Origin: Novosphingobium chloroacetimidivorans
GTDB lineage: Bacteria; Pseudomonadota; Alphaproteobacteria; Sphingomonadales; Sphingomonadaceae
DNA length: 64,000 nucleotides
Direction of reading: 5' to 3'
Assembly: GCF_014204535.1 (NCBI RefSeq)
Contig: NZ_JACHLR010000003.1
Location: 186,001-250,000 of the forward strand
In this document: piece after piece, positions 1-7,450 of the stretch
How positions within the stretch are numbered: position 1 is the stretch's first letter
Layout: each line of letters opens with the position of its first letter
Made by a program: the position numbers and the translations under genes
The notes under the pieces: model-generated
The model's database searches: none
What the model was told of the DNA's origin: nothing
Seen by the model: only the letters and a program-made list of their open reading frames with translations

Positions 1-631
1 CTCTGCCGTCAGGACCGACCAGAATACGCAACTTAACCGTGCCCTGGATCTTCTGCCGCCGTGCGTCGATCGGATAAACCGGCGGCTTTCCGGAAAGCAA
101 TTGGCTCGACAGATCGCCACCCTCGACCGGCGCGCTGGGCGCCGGCGCGGCAGGCGCGGCGGCGGGGGCTGTTGGAGCGGCGATCACCGGAGCGACGGTC
201 GTGGGGGGCTGGGCAGGCGGCGGCAGGTCCAGCGCGACTTGCGTCGGACCGGGCGAGGGAAGCTGGATCCTGGGCTGCGGCACGAAGGCCTGCTCGGGCT
301 GGGCGACCGGCTCCTCGAGCTTCTGGGCCGGCGGTGGCGGTGGCGGCGTGGTGTCGAGTTCCTTGATCGACACGACCGTCAGATGCGCCGCTTCCTTGTG
401 CTGGCCGACGATGTTGAGCGTTGCGAGGGCGGCGCCCACTGCCAGCAGCACGCCGGCAGACGCGACGAAGGCGATCGGCCCGGAGCGCCGCGAAGGCTGG
501 TACACGGCCCGCTCGTAGACCGGTGCTACTGCGACTGCTTCGCGCACGTCCGCAAGCGAGACCACTTCGCCTCGCACGCGCGGCGAGGGTGCTGCCTGCG
601 GTATCAATCGTGCCGATGCCAGCGTCGCCAT
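1..631 (-). CDS. tonB: Energy transducer TonB (C-terminus cut by window edge)
   Basis: TonB spans the inner membrane and periplasm and passes energy from ExbB/ExbD to outer-membrane receptors. Reading the minus strand from the ATG at 631 gives 210 open codons to the window edge. A cytoplasmic tail is followed by one membrane segment at about residues 52-74 and a long Pro/Ala-rich stretch (about 89-170) that starts with a run of six prolines. The start of a TonB C-terminal domain follows (YPIDARRQKIQGTVKLRI, about 188-206). A GAAGGGG ribosome site precedes the ATG. The gene is divergent from the PepSY gene and shares its upstream region, so it probably serves the siderophore receptor in this locus. 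The stop and the rest of the C-terminal domain lie outside the window. Confidence 0.88.
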   Translation of the reverse strand, partial: MATLASARLIPQAAPSPRVRGEVVSLADVREAVAVAPVYERAVYQPSRRSGPIAFVASAGVLLAVGAALATLNIVGQHKEAAHLTVVSIKELDTTPPPPPPAQKLEEPVAQPEQAFVPQPRIQLPSPGPTQVALDLPPPAQPPTTVAPVIAAPTAPAAAPAAPAPSAPVEGGDLSSQLLSGKPPVYPIDARRQKIQGTVKLRILVGPDGR

Positions 632-662
632 GGATGCCCCTTCTCGATTGCAACAACCAAGC

Positions 663-682
663 TATTGCGAGTCATTCGCATA
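663..682. promoter_or_regulatory. Putative Fur-type iron box between tonB and the PepSY gene
   Basis: The site TATTGCGAGTCATTCGCATA lies in the 80-bp divergent region. Its TTGCGAGTCA core recurs, inverted, upstream of the siderophore receptor (4084-4106). The form resembles Fur boxes described upstream of TonB receptors in other proteobacteria. That the same word appears at both promoters of one iron locus is direct observation; Fur binding is inference. Confidence 0.45.
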
Positions 683-711
683 GGCACTAAGGACCGTTCC
701 GTCCAGACCTA

Positions 712-1482
712 ATGGAGCGTCAGGCAGCCCCTTCCGATACGGAACCGGCCCTGCCCTCCGATCAGCCCCGTGGAAAGTCGCGCACGTTGGAAGCCGTCGA
801 AGCCGCCGAGCCCGTTGCAAGCCCACGCGCCGCCACGCCGTCCGTGCGCAAGCCGGCCGAGCCGCGCAAGAGCCGCAAGGTCCGCGCCTTCTGGGTCAAG
901 CAACTGCACACATGGCACTGGATCAGCGCCGCGGTTTCGCTGGCGGCGATGCTGCTGTTCTCGGTCACCGGCCTGACGCTGAACCACGCCGCCTCCATCG
1001 CGGCGGAACCGGTGGTGACGCAGAGCAGCGGACGCCTGCCCATGGCCTTGGTCGAAAGCCTTCCCGCAGCCGGCGACAGCCATGCTCCGCTGCCCGGCAA
1101 GGTCGCACAAGCCGTGGCCAAGGTCGTCCCGCTCGATCCTGCTGGCTTCGCGGCGGACTGGTCGGACGAGGGCGAGGTCTATGTCGCCATGCCGGGACCG
1201 GGCCGCGACGCCTGGGTCAGCATCGACCGCACCACCGGCGCGGTCAGCGCCGAGCGCACCGGACGCGGGTGGATCTCCTACGTTAACGACCTGCACAAGG
1301 GCCGCAACACCGGCTCTGCCTGGTTCTGGTTCATCGACGTCTTCGCGGTCGCCTGCCTGGTGTTCACGATCACCGGGCTGGTCCTGTTGCAACTCCATGC
1401 CAAGCATCGCCCGTCAACCTGGCCGCTGGTCGGCCTGAGCCTGGCAATTCCGGTCGTCATCGCCCTGTTCTTCATCCACTGA
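712..1482 (+). CDS. PepSY-associated transmembrane protein (PiuB-like)
   Basis: This 256-residue inner-membrane protein of the PepSY-TM type is probably an electron-transfer or reductase component for iron handling. A charged cytoplasmic N-terminus precedes HTWHW (66-70) and three membrane segments at about 71-90, 203-228 and 236-255. A periplasmic PepSY-like region lies between the first two. Histidines flanking the segments (H66, H69, H92, H195) could hold heme, but that is inference. It starts a run of genes with DUF2271, DUF4198 and ApbE proteins, all closely spaced on the plus strand, which points to an extracytoplasmic flavin redox chain. The family assignment is fairly sure; the reaction is not. 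Confidence 0.8.
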   Translation: MERQAAPSDTEPALPSDQPRGKSRTLEAVEAAEPVASPRAATPSVRKPAEPRKSRKVRAFWVKQLHTWHWISAAVSLAAMLLFSVTGLTLNHAASIAAEPVVTQSSGRLPMALVESLPAAGDSHAPLPGKVAQAVAKVVPLDPAGFAADWSDEGEVYVAMPGPGRDAWVSIDRTTGAVSAERTGRGWISYVNDLHKGRNTGSAWFWFIDVFAVACLVFTITGLVLLQLHAKHRPSTWPLVGLSLAIPVVIALFFIH

Positions 1483-1500
1483 CAAGAAAGTCCTGCCCAG

Positions 1501-1986
1501 ATGAAATCGAAGGTTCTGCCCTCCCTTCCCTTGCTGGTCGCAGGCACGGTGGCGATGCCCGCCGCCGCGGCGACCGTCAGCGTCACGGTGCCGCGCATCA
1601 ACGTCGCCGAGTATCACAAGCCTTACGTCGTGGGCTGGCTGGAGCCTGCCGCCGGCGGCGAGGCGAAGACGGTGTTCGTGTGGTACGACGTCAAGAAAGG
1701 CGGCCGTGAGCCCGGCACCAAGTGGCTGTCGGACTTGCGCAGCTGGTGGCGCAAGGGCGGCCGTTCGCTGAAGCTGCCGGCCGACGGCGTGAGCGGCGCG
1801 ACGCGAGCGCCCGGCACCTATCAGGTCGCGCTCCCCGCCAACCTGCCCGCCGGACAGTACGTGCTGAAGGTCGAGGCCGCGCGCGAGACCGGCGGGCGCG
1901 AGCTCGTGTCGGTGCCGATCACGTTGCCGAAGGGTCGCGGCGCTGCCTCCGGCAAGACCGAACTGGGTGCCGTCACCGTCCGCTGA
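1501..1986 (+). CDS. DUF2271 secreted protein, probable covalent FMN carrier
   Basis: This is a 161-residue secreted protein of the DUF2271 family. A signal peptide covers about residues 1-24. The body contains the Trp/Arg-rich stretch KWLSDLRSWWRKGGR (about 74-88) and then DGVSGATRAPGTY (95-107). The SGAT core matches the motif that ApbE enzymes flavinylate on Thr (T101 here) in proteins such as NqrC and RnfG. An ApbE gene lies two genes downstream, so T101 is the predicted FMN attachment site. It starts 18 nt after the PepSY stop and is probably cotranscribed. Export and the motif are seen in the sequence; flavinylation is inferred from family knowledge. Confidence 0.82.
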   Translation: MKSKVLPSLPLLVAGTVAMPAAAATVSVTVPRINVAEYHKPYVVGWLEPAAGGEAKTVFVWYDVKKGGREPGTKWLSDLRSWWRKGGRSLKLPADGVSGATRAPGTYQVALPANLPAGQYVLKVEAARETGGRELVSVPITLPKGRGAASGKTELGAVTVR

Positions 1987-2038
1987 ACCCTTGGCCCTGA
2001 GCCGCTGCCCTAACTCTCATCCTTGCAAAGGATCCATC

Positions 2039-3010
2039 ATGCGCACTCGTCACGCCCTGATCGCCGCCGCCCTTCTTGCCGCTGGCTTGTCCTCGCCCGC
2101 CTGGGCACACCGCCAGTGGCTGCTGCCCTCCACCACCACGCTCGCCGGAACCAGCGAATACGTGACCGTCGATGGCGCGATTTCCAACGACTTGTTCTAT
2201 GCCGATCACTTCCCGATCGACCCTGCGCAAGTGAAGGTCTGGGCGCCCGATGGCAGTGAGGCCAAGATCGAGAACGCGGCCACGCTGCGCTATCGTTCGA
2301 CCTTCGACGTCAAGATCGACAAGCCGGGCACCTGGGTGATCGGCACCGAGCGTTCGGGCCTGATGGGGACGTTCAAGGTCAACGGCGAAACCTGGCGCGT
2401 GGGCAGCCGTGGCCGCAACGGCGGGCAGTTCGGTGGAGCGGGTGGCGCTGGCGGACCCGGCGCACCGCGTCCGGGCGGAGCGCCGCAGGGCCAGGCGCCC
2501 CGTGGCATGGGTCCCGGTAGCCCCGGTGGCCCCGGTGGCCCCGGTGGCCCCGGTGGTGCGCCGATGAAGTTCGTCGCCACTGCGGCCGAGATCCCGGCCA
2601 ACGCCACCGACGTGAAGCTGACGGAGACGATCGGCCGCAACTACATCTACGTCACCGCCGATGCCCCGACCGAGAACGCGTACAAGGTGACCGGCAAGGG
2701 ATTGGAATTCCAGCCGATCACCAAGCCCGGCGCACTCGCCTCCGATGAAGAGGGCCAGTTCCGGTTCCTGGTGGACGGCAAGCCGGCCGCCGGGATCACC
2801 GTCAGCGTCGTTCCGGGCAGCAAGAAGTTCCGGGAGGCCGAGGAGGCCCAGGAGCTGAAGACCGGCCCCGACGGCGTGCTCCGCGTGAAGTGGCCGGTGG
2901 CGGGCATGTACTGGCTCAACGCCAACGTGACCGACACCAAGACCAGCGAGCCGCGCGCCACCGAGCGCCGGCTGAGCTTCACCACCACGCTGGAAGTCGT
3001 CGCGCCCTGA
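2039..3010 (+). CDS. DUF4198 periplasmic protein with Gly/Pro-rich insertion
   Basis: This 323-residue secreted protein belongs to the DUF4198 family (beta-rich periplasmic proteins often near metal and TonB genes). The start at 2039 is chosen because AAAGGA lies about 8 nt upstream and a clean signal peptide follows (MRTRHALIAAALLAAGLSS). Cleavage after AWA leaves a mature protein beginning HRQWLLPS, a typical DUF4198 start whose N-terminal His could bind metal. A low-complexity Gly/Pro insertion occupies about residues 129-177, including four GGP-type repeats. The ApbE gene follows in the same reading frame, separated only by the TGA and one CCC codon. Confidence 0.82.
   Translation: MRTRHALIAAALLAAGLSSPAWAHRQWLLPSTTTLAGTSEYVTVDGAISNDLFYADHFPIDPAQVKVWAPDGSEAKIENAATLRYRSTFDVKIDKPGTWVIGTERSGLMGTFKVNGETWRVGSRGRNGGQFGGAGGAGGPGAPRPGGAPQGQAPRGMGPGSPGGPGGPGGPGGAPMKFVATAAEIPANATDVKLTETIGRNYIYVTADAPTENAYKVTGKGLEFQPITKPGALASDEEGQFRFLVDGKPAAGITVSVVPGSKKFREAEEAQELKTGPDGVLRVKWPVAGMYWLNANVTDTKTSEPRATERRLSFTTTLEVVAP
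2521..2555 (+). repeat. 9-bp tandem repeat coding (GGP)n
   Basis: About four copies of a GGCCCCGGT unit lie inside the DUF4198 gene and code for GGPGGPGGPGG. Copy number at such a site can vary by slippage without breaking the frame. Confidence 0.8.
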
Positions 3011-3013
3011 CCC

Positions 3014-4003
3014 ATGCGCCTGGCGGTTCCGCTCGAGCTCGATCCGGCCACGCTGGACGGTTGGCGCCCCGGTGCGCCGGTCGTCGATCTGGCTGGCGAG
3101 ACGATGGGGACGACCTGGCACGTCCGCCTAGCCGCACCGCCGGCCTTCAATCGCACGGCGTTGCTGAGCGCGATCGAAGGCCGGCTCGAGGCGATCCTGG
3201 CGCAGATGAGCCACTGGCGGGCGGACTCGCTGCTCGGCCGCTTCAACCGGGCGGGCGGGGGAACGTGGATCACGCTGCCACCGGACTTCCGCACCGTGCT
3301 GGAAGCAGGACTTGTCGTTGCCGAACGCAGCGGCGGCGCGTTCGACCCGGCGATCGGCGCGCTTGTCGACGCGTGGGGCTTCGGTCCCGAACCGGCCATG
3401 ACCATGCCGTCCCCTGCCGAGCTGGAGCAGGCGCACGCAGTCTCCGGCTCGGCGCGGCTCGCCTATGACCGCGAAGCGAGCCGGCTGCGCCAGTCGGGCG
3501 GCGTGCGTCTCGATTTCTCCGGCATCGCCAAGGGGTTCGCTGTCGACGCGCTGGGCGCTGTGCTGCTCCGACATGGCTGCCGACACGCACTCGTGGAGAT
3601 CGGCGGCGAGCTGCTGGGCCTGGGACTGCGACCCGATGGCGATCCCTGGTGGGTGGACCTGGAGACACCGGACCAGGGGATTTCGCCGCTCCGCGTGGCC
3701 TTGCACCAGATGGCAGTCGCCACCTCGGGCGACTACGTGCGCGGCCGGCACACCATCGATCCGCGCACCGGCGCCCCGGTCGAACATGCGCTGAGCGTCA
3801 GCGTGCTGCACGCCAGCGCCATGTGGGCGGACGCCTGGGCCACCGCGCTCGGTGTGCTGCAAGGCGCCGAGATGGAGGCGCTGGCATCCCGCGAGGCGCT
3901 CGCCGTGCGCACCCTCACGCGCGTGGACGGCACCTTGCACGAGTGGATCAGCCCTGCGCTCCAGGCGATGATCGACGAGTTGGACGAGCCTCCTACCGGC
4001 TGA
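3014..4003 (+). CDS. apbE: FAD:protein FMN transferase (ApbE family)
   Basis: ApbE enzymes split FAD and attach FMN to a Thr/Ser of a target protein. This 329-residue copy has the family motifs: GETMGTTW (28-35), LDFSGIAKGFAVD (166-178), ATSGDY (236-241), HTIDPRTGAP (246-255) and the metal-site region WADAWATAL (271-279). The likely substrate is the DUF2271 protein upstream, which has an SGAT motif. No signal peptide is visible at the called start, although many ApbE proteins act outside the cytoplasm. The start lies 3 nt after the DUF4198 stop and in the same frame. Either flavinylation occurs before export, or this subgroup is cytoplasmic. Confidence 0.92.
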   Translation: MRLAVPLELDPATLDGWRPGAPVVDLAGETMGTTWHVRLAAPPAFNRTALLSAIEGRLEAILAQMSHWRADSLLGRFNRAGGGTWITLPPDFRTVLEAGLVVAERSGGAFDPAIGALVDAWGFGPEPAMTMPSPAELEQAHAVSGSARLAYDREASRLRQSGGVRLDFSGIAKGFAVDALGAVLLRHGCRHALVEIGGELLGLGLRPDGDPWWVDLETPDQGISPLRVALHQMAVATSGDYVRGRHTIDPRTGAPVEHALSVSVLHASAMWADAWATALGVLQGAEMEALASREALAVRTLTRVDGTLHEWISPALQAMIDELDEPPTG

Positions 4004-4083
4004 GCGCGCAACGGAGTCCTCGAGGGTAAGCCGCTGATAACCTGAGCGATCCTGCCCGACATCGACGACGCTTCAATATAGCC

Positions 4084-4106
4084 TTGCTACTGAGTTTGAC
4101 TCGCAA
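4084..4106. promoter_or_regulatory. Putative Fur-type iron box upstream of siderophore receptor
   Basis: A 23-bp imperfect palindrome begins TTGC and ends GCAA, with seven of eleven positions paired, 54 bp before the receptor ATG. On the minus strand it contains TTGCGAGTCA, the same word as in the tonB/PepSY intergenic region (663-682). Iron-dependent repression by Fur is inferred. Confidence 0.45.
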
Positions 4107-4159
4107 TATCTGGCGCCCAGAGCAAAAGAACACGCCTTGTCCTCTAAGGGGGGAAATCC

Positions 4160-6685
4160 ATGACATCCAAGCTTTCGCCATCGGCCGCGCGTCGCACGTT
4201 CCTGGCGCTCTCCTGCATCGCACCCGCCTTCGCCGGCGCCGCGCACGCGCAGCAGACCGACACGCCCGAGCGATCGCTCGGCACCGTCACGGTCACCGAC
4301 ACCGCGATCGAGGAAGGCAGCTACAAGGTCGACAAGCCCAGCTCGCCCAAGTTCACCGCACCGCTGGTCAACACGCCGCGCTCGGTCACCGTGGTGCCGG
4401 CGCAAGTGATCAAGGACACCGCCTCCGCCTCGCTCGTCGAAGCGCTGCGCACGGTTCCCGGCCTGACTTTCGGCGCGGGCGAAGGCGGCAATCCGCTGGG
4501 CGACCGCCCCTTCATCCGCGGCTTCGACAGCCAGGCGAGCACATACCTGGACGGCGTGCGCGACATCGGCGCGCAGAGCCGAGAAATCTTCGCGGTCGAA
4601 CAGATCGAAGTGGTCAAGGGTTCCGACAGCGCGATGGGCGGGCGTGGCAGCGCCGGTGGCAGCATCAACCTCGTTTCCAAGATGCCGACCTCCGAGCGCT
4701 TCGTCGCCGCGAGCGGCGCGATCGGCACCGACGACTACAAGCGCGCCACGCTGGATGTGAACCAGCCCATCAACGACCTCGTCGGCGTGCGCGTCGCCGC
4801 CATGTGGCACGACCAGGACATCGCCGGTCGCGATGCGCTGTTCTCCAAGCGCTGGGGCGTCGCGCCTTCGGTCAAGATCGGCCTCGACGGCCCGACCAGT
4901 CTGACGATCGGCTACTACCACCTCGAGAGCGACGAGCTGCCGGACTCGGGCATTCCATACCTCTACACCGGCGCCAACGCGCCGGCCGGTGTGACCGAGA
5001 CCGCGCCCGCACGCCGCTACACCACGATCTCGGGGGTCGAGGTCAACCGTCCGCGCGACGCCTTCTACGGCCTCAAGAACCGCGACTTTCGCAAGACCAA
5101 CGTCAACAACCTGACCGCGCGCTTCCAGCACGAGTTCGACGGGGGCGTCACCATCCGCAACACCTCGCGTTACGGCCACAGCACGCAAGGCTATGTGTGG
5201 ACCCAGCCCGACGACCAGCAGGGCAACGTCTTTGGCTTGCGCAACGCCGCGGGCCTGATCACCGCGCCGGGTGATCAGGTGTGGCGCCGTGCGAACACCC
5301 GCTACAGCTTCGCCGAAGGTCTGATCAACCAGACCGACCTGTTCGGCGAGAAGACGTTCCTGGGCCTCAGGCACAACTTCGCCGCCAGCCTGGAGTTCGC
5401 CTGGGAGAACGCCGGCAACGGCACCTACGTCTCCAACGCCGCGACCGGTGCCGCGATCTCCACCGGATCGAGCGTATCGCCCCGCTGCTCGGCGCAGAAC
5501 ATCGCGCGCTTCAATTGCACCAGCGTGTCCAATCCCAACTCCAACGATCCGTGGGTCAGCTATGCCGCGGACGACTCCAACGTGCTGGCGGGGGTCGAGC
5601 GCAGTCAGCGCAAGACCTGGACGCTGACCAAGATCGAGAGCTACGGCGCCTCGCTGTTCGACACCATTACCATCACCGACAGCCTGCTGCTCAACCTGGG
5701 CGGTCGCTACGATCACTACAAGGTCCAGGTCAGCCCCGGCCTCGCCGCGACCTCCACCGCCGCCCCGCGCAGCTGGGTCGAGCGCAACGACGACTTGTGG
5801 AACTACCAGGCCGGCCTCGTCTTCAAGCCGACGCCGCAAACCAGCCTCTACGTCTCGACGTCCAGCTCGGCGACGCCGCCCGGCTCGTTCCTGGCCCAGG
5901 GTTCGGAGGGCAACGCCCTGGGGACCTCAGGCACCACCGTCAACGGCGTGGTTCTGACGCCTCTCACTGCCCAGCAGCTGACCGATCAGCTCAAGATCGA
6001 GAAGACCAAGTCCTACGAGGTGGGCGCCAAGGCGAACCTGTTCAACGAAAGCCTGTCGCTCAGCCTCGCCGCGTTCCAGACCGACACCAAGAACGCTCGC
6101 ACGACCGGACCGAACAACACCGTCGAGTTCATAGGCGAGCGCCGCATCCGGGGCATCGAGTTCGGCTTCAACGGCAACATCACGCCCGAGTGGAGCGTCT
6201 TCGGTGGCTACACCTACATGGACGCCGAGATCCGCGACGGTGGCTTCACGGCGACGACGGCGGTCGACAGCGCGACGGGGCAGACGCGCACGCTGCTGGC
6301 GCCCTCGGTGAACACGGGCAAGCCGTTCCCCAACACGCCCAAGCACAGCTTCACGGCCTTCACCAACTACAACGTGACCGACCGCTTCACCGTCGGCGGT
6401 GGCGCGATCTACATGAGCAAGGTCTACGGCGGCTTCCAGGAAGTGGGCGCGCGCACCATTCGCAACGGCGTGGTGATCATCCCAGGCCAGGTCGTCGGCC
6501 GCATGGTGCCCAGCTACTGGCGCTTCGATGCGAACGCCTCGTTCAAGGTCAACGATGCGATCCAGATCCAGGCCAATGTCCAGAACGTCGCCAACAAGCT
6601 GTACTACGACAAGGCGTTCACGGCGCACTACGCGAACCAGGCCGCCGGCCGCACGGCGATCCTGACGGTCAACGTCAAGTACTGA
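4160..6685 (+). CDS. TonB-dependent siderophore receptor (Fiu/PiuA-like)
   Basis: This 841-residue outer-membrane receptor probably takes up ferric catecholate siderophores. A signal peptide ends near AHAQQ (about 31). The plug domain covers about 60-175 and includes NTPRSVTVVPAQVI, RPFIRGFDSQ and the plug-end GRGSAGGSINLVSK. The remainder is a 22-strand barrel ending in VNVKY with the C-terminal aromatic residue usual for outer-membrane proteins. A GGGGGGAAA ribosome site precedes the ATG. The neighbour piuC and the tonB and PepSY genes upstream match the fiu-ybiX and piuA-piuC arrangements. An iron box and a downstream terminator frame the gene. The exact ligand cannot be told from sequence. 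Confidence 0.93.
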   Translation: MTSKLSPSAARRTFLALSCIAPAFAGAAHAQQTDTPERSLGTVTVTDTAIEEGSYKVDKPSSPKFTAPLVNTPRSVTVVPAQVIKDTASASLVEALRTVPGLTFGAGEGGNPLGDRPFIRGFDSQASTYLDGVRDIGAQSREIFAVEQIEVVKGSDSAMGGRGSAGGSINLVSKMPTSERFVAASGAIGTDDYKRATLDVNQPINDLVGVRVAAMWHDQDIAGRDALFSKRWGVAPSVKIGLDGPTSLTIGYYHLESDELPDSGIPYLYTGANAPAGVTETAPARRYTTISGVEVNRPRDAFYGLKNRDFRKTNVNNLTARFQHEFDGGVTIRNTSRYGHSTQGYVWTQPDDQQGNVFGLRNAAGLITAPGDQVWRRANTRYSFAEGLINQTDLFGEKTFLGLRHNFAASLEFAWENAGNGTYVSNAATGAAISTGSSVSPRCSAQNIARFNCTSVSNPNSNDPWVSYAADDSNVLAGVERSQRKTWTLTKIESYGASLFDTITITDSLLLNLGGRYDHYKVQVSPGLAATSTAAPRSWVERNDDLWNYQAGLVFKPTPQTSLYVSTSSSATPPGSFLAQGSEGNALGTSGTTVNGVVLTPLTAQQLTDQLKIEKTKSYEVGAKANLFNESLSLSLAAFQTDTKNARTTGPNNTVEFIGERRIRGIEFGFNGNITPEWSVFGGYTYMDAEIRDGGFTATTAVDSATGQTRTLLAPSVNTGKPFPNTPKHSFTAFTNYNVTDRFTVGGGAIYMSKVYGGFQEVGARTIRNGVVIIPGQVVGRMVPSYWRFDANASFKVNDAIQIQANVQNVANKLYYDKAFTAHYANQAAGRTAILTVNVKY

Positions 6686-6703
6686 CCTCTCGCGTTCAGG
6701 CGC

Positions 6704-6750
6704 GACCCGGCGAGCGCTGCACCGCAGGCGCTTGCCGGGTCTTTGCTTTT
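6704..6750 (+). terminator. Rho-independent terminator after the siderophore receptor
   Basis: A 14-bp stem (6704-6717 with 6728-6741, one G-T pair) closes a 10-nt loop and is followed by TTTGCTTTT. It sits between the receptor stop and piuC, so piuC expression probably depends on partial read-through or its own promoter. Confidence 0.8.
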
Positions 6751-6769
6751 GGCGCCAAAGGGAAACGAT

Positions 6770-7450
6770 ATGGTCATCGAAATCCCAGAGCTGTTCGAAC
6801 CCACCGAGGTGCGCGAGATCCGCGCCGCGCTCGAAGCTGCGCCGTGGACCGACGGACGCGCCACCGCCGGGCACCAGGCGGCGCGCGTCAAGGATAACGA
6901 GCAACTCGCACTCGACCTGCCGCTGGCGCGCGAGTTGTCCGACCGGGTGCTCGCCCGCCTGTCGCAAACGCCCTTGTTCATCGCCGCCGCCCTGCCCGCC
7001 CGCGTACTGCCGCCTCGCTTCTCGCGCTATGACGGCAGGGGCCAGTACGGCGCCCATGTCGACAACGCGATCTTTCCCGTGCCCGGCACCGGCGAGCACT
7101 TGCGCTCCGATGTCTCCGCCACGCTGTTCCTCTCCGATCCGGCCGACTACGATGGCGGGGAGCTGGTGATCGAGGACATGTTCGGCACCCACAGCGCCAA
7201 GCCGGCGGCAGGCCACCTGATCGTCTATCCCGGCAGCAGCCTGCATCGAGTCATGCCGGTGACGCGCGGCGTGCGCTATGCGGCGTTCTTCTGGGTCCAG
7301 AGTTTCGTCGCCTCGGCCGAGCGGCGGCGGCTGCTGCTCGACCTCGATGGCGCGATCCAGTCGGTTGCCGGCGATCACCCCGAGCACGCCGCGGTCGACA
7401 CACTGACCCAAGTCTATCATAATCTCCTGCGCCAGTGGTCGCAGACGTGA
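6770..7450 (+). CDS. piuC: Fe2+-dependent dioxygenase, PKHD-type hydroxylase
   Basis: PiuC/YbiX is an Fe(II)/2-oxoglutarate-type dioxygenase found beside catecholate siderophore receptors; its substrate is unknown. The 226 residues match the family length. Iron ligands are visible as GAHVD (H96, D98) and H159 in SSLHRVMP, with the 2-oxoglutarate-binding R169 in TRGVRYAAFFW. The ATG at 6770 is preferred over the upstream 6743 ATG because AAAGGGAAA lies just upstream and homologues begin MxIEIP. The gene follows the receptor terminator, and the next gene overlaps its stop by 4 nt, implying translational coupling. Confidence 0.92.
   Translation: MVIEIPELFEPTEVREIRAALEAAPWTDGRATAGHQAARVKDNEQLALDLPLARELSDRVLARLSQTPLFIAAALPARVLPPRFSRYDGRGQYGAHVDNAIFPVPGTGEHLRSDVSATLFLSDPADYDGGELVIEDMFGTHSAKPAAGHLIVYPGSSLHRVMPVTRGVRYAAFFWVQSFVASAERRRLLLDLDGAIQSVAGDHPEHAAVDTLTQVYHNLLRQWSQT

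Noticed and set aside
33..656. 207-codon minus-strand frame
   Set aside because: It is an Arg-rich shadow of tonB, which reads through the same stretch on the same strand in another frame with the expected domain order.
4073..5839. 588-codon minus-strand frame
   Set aside because: It is antisense to the siderophore receptor; composition is Arg/Ala/Gly/Val-rich as expected of a GC shadow.
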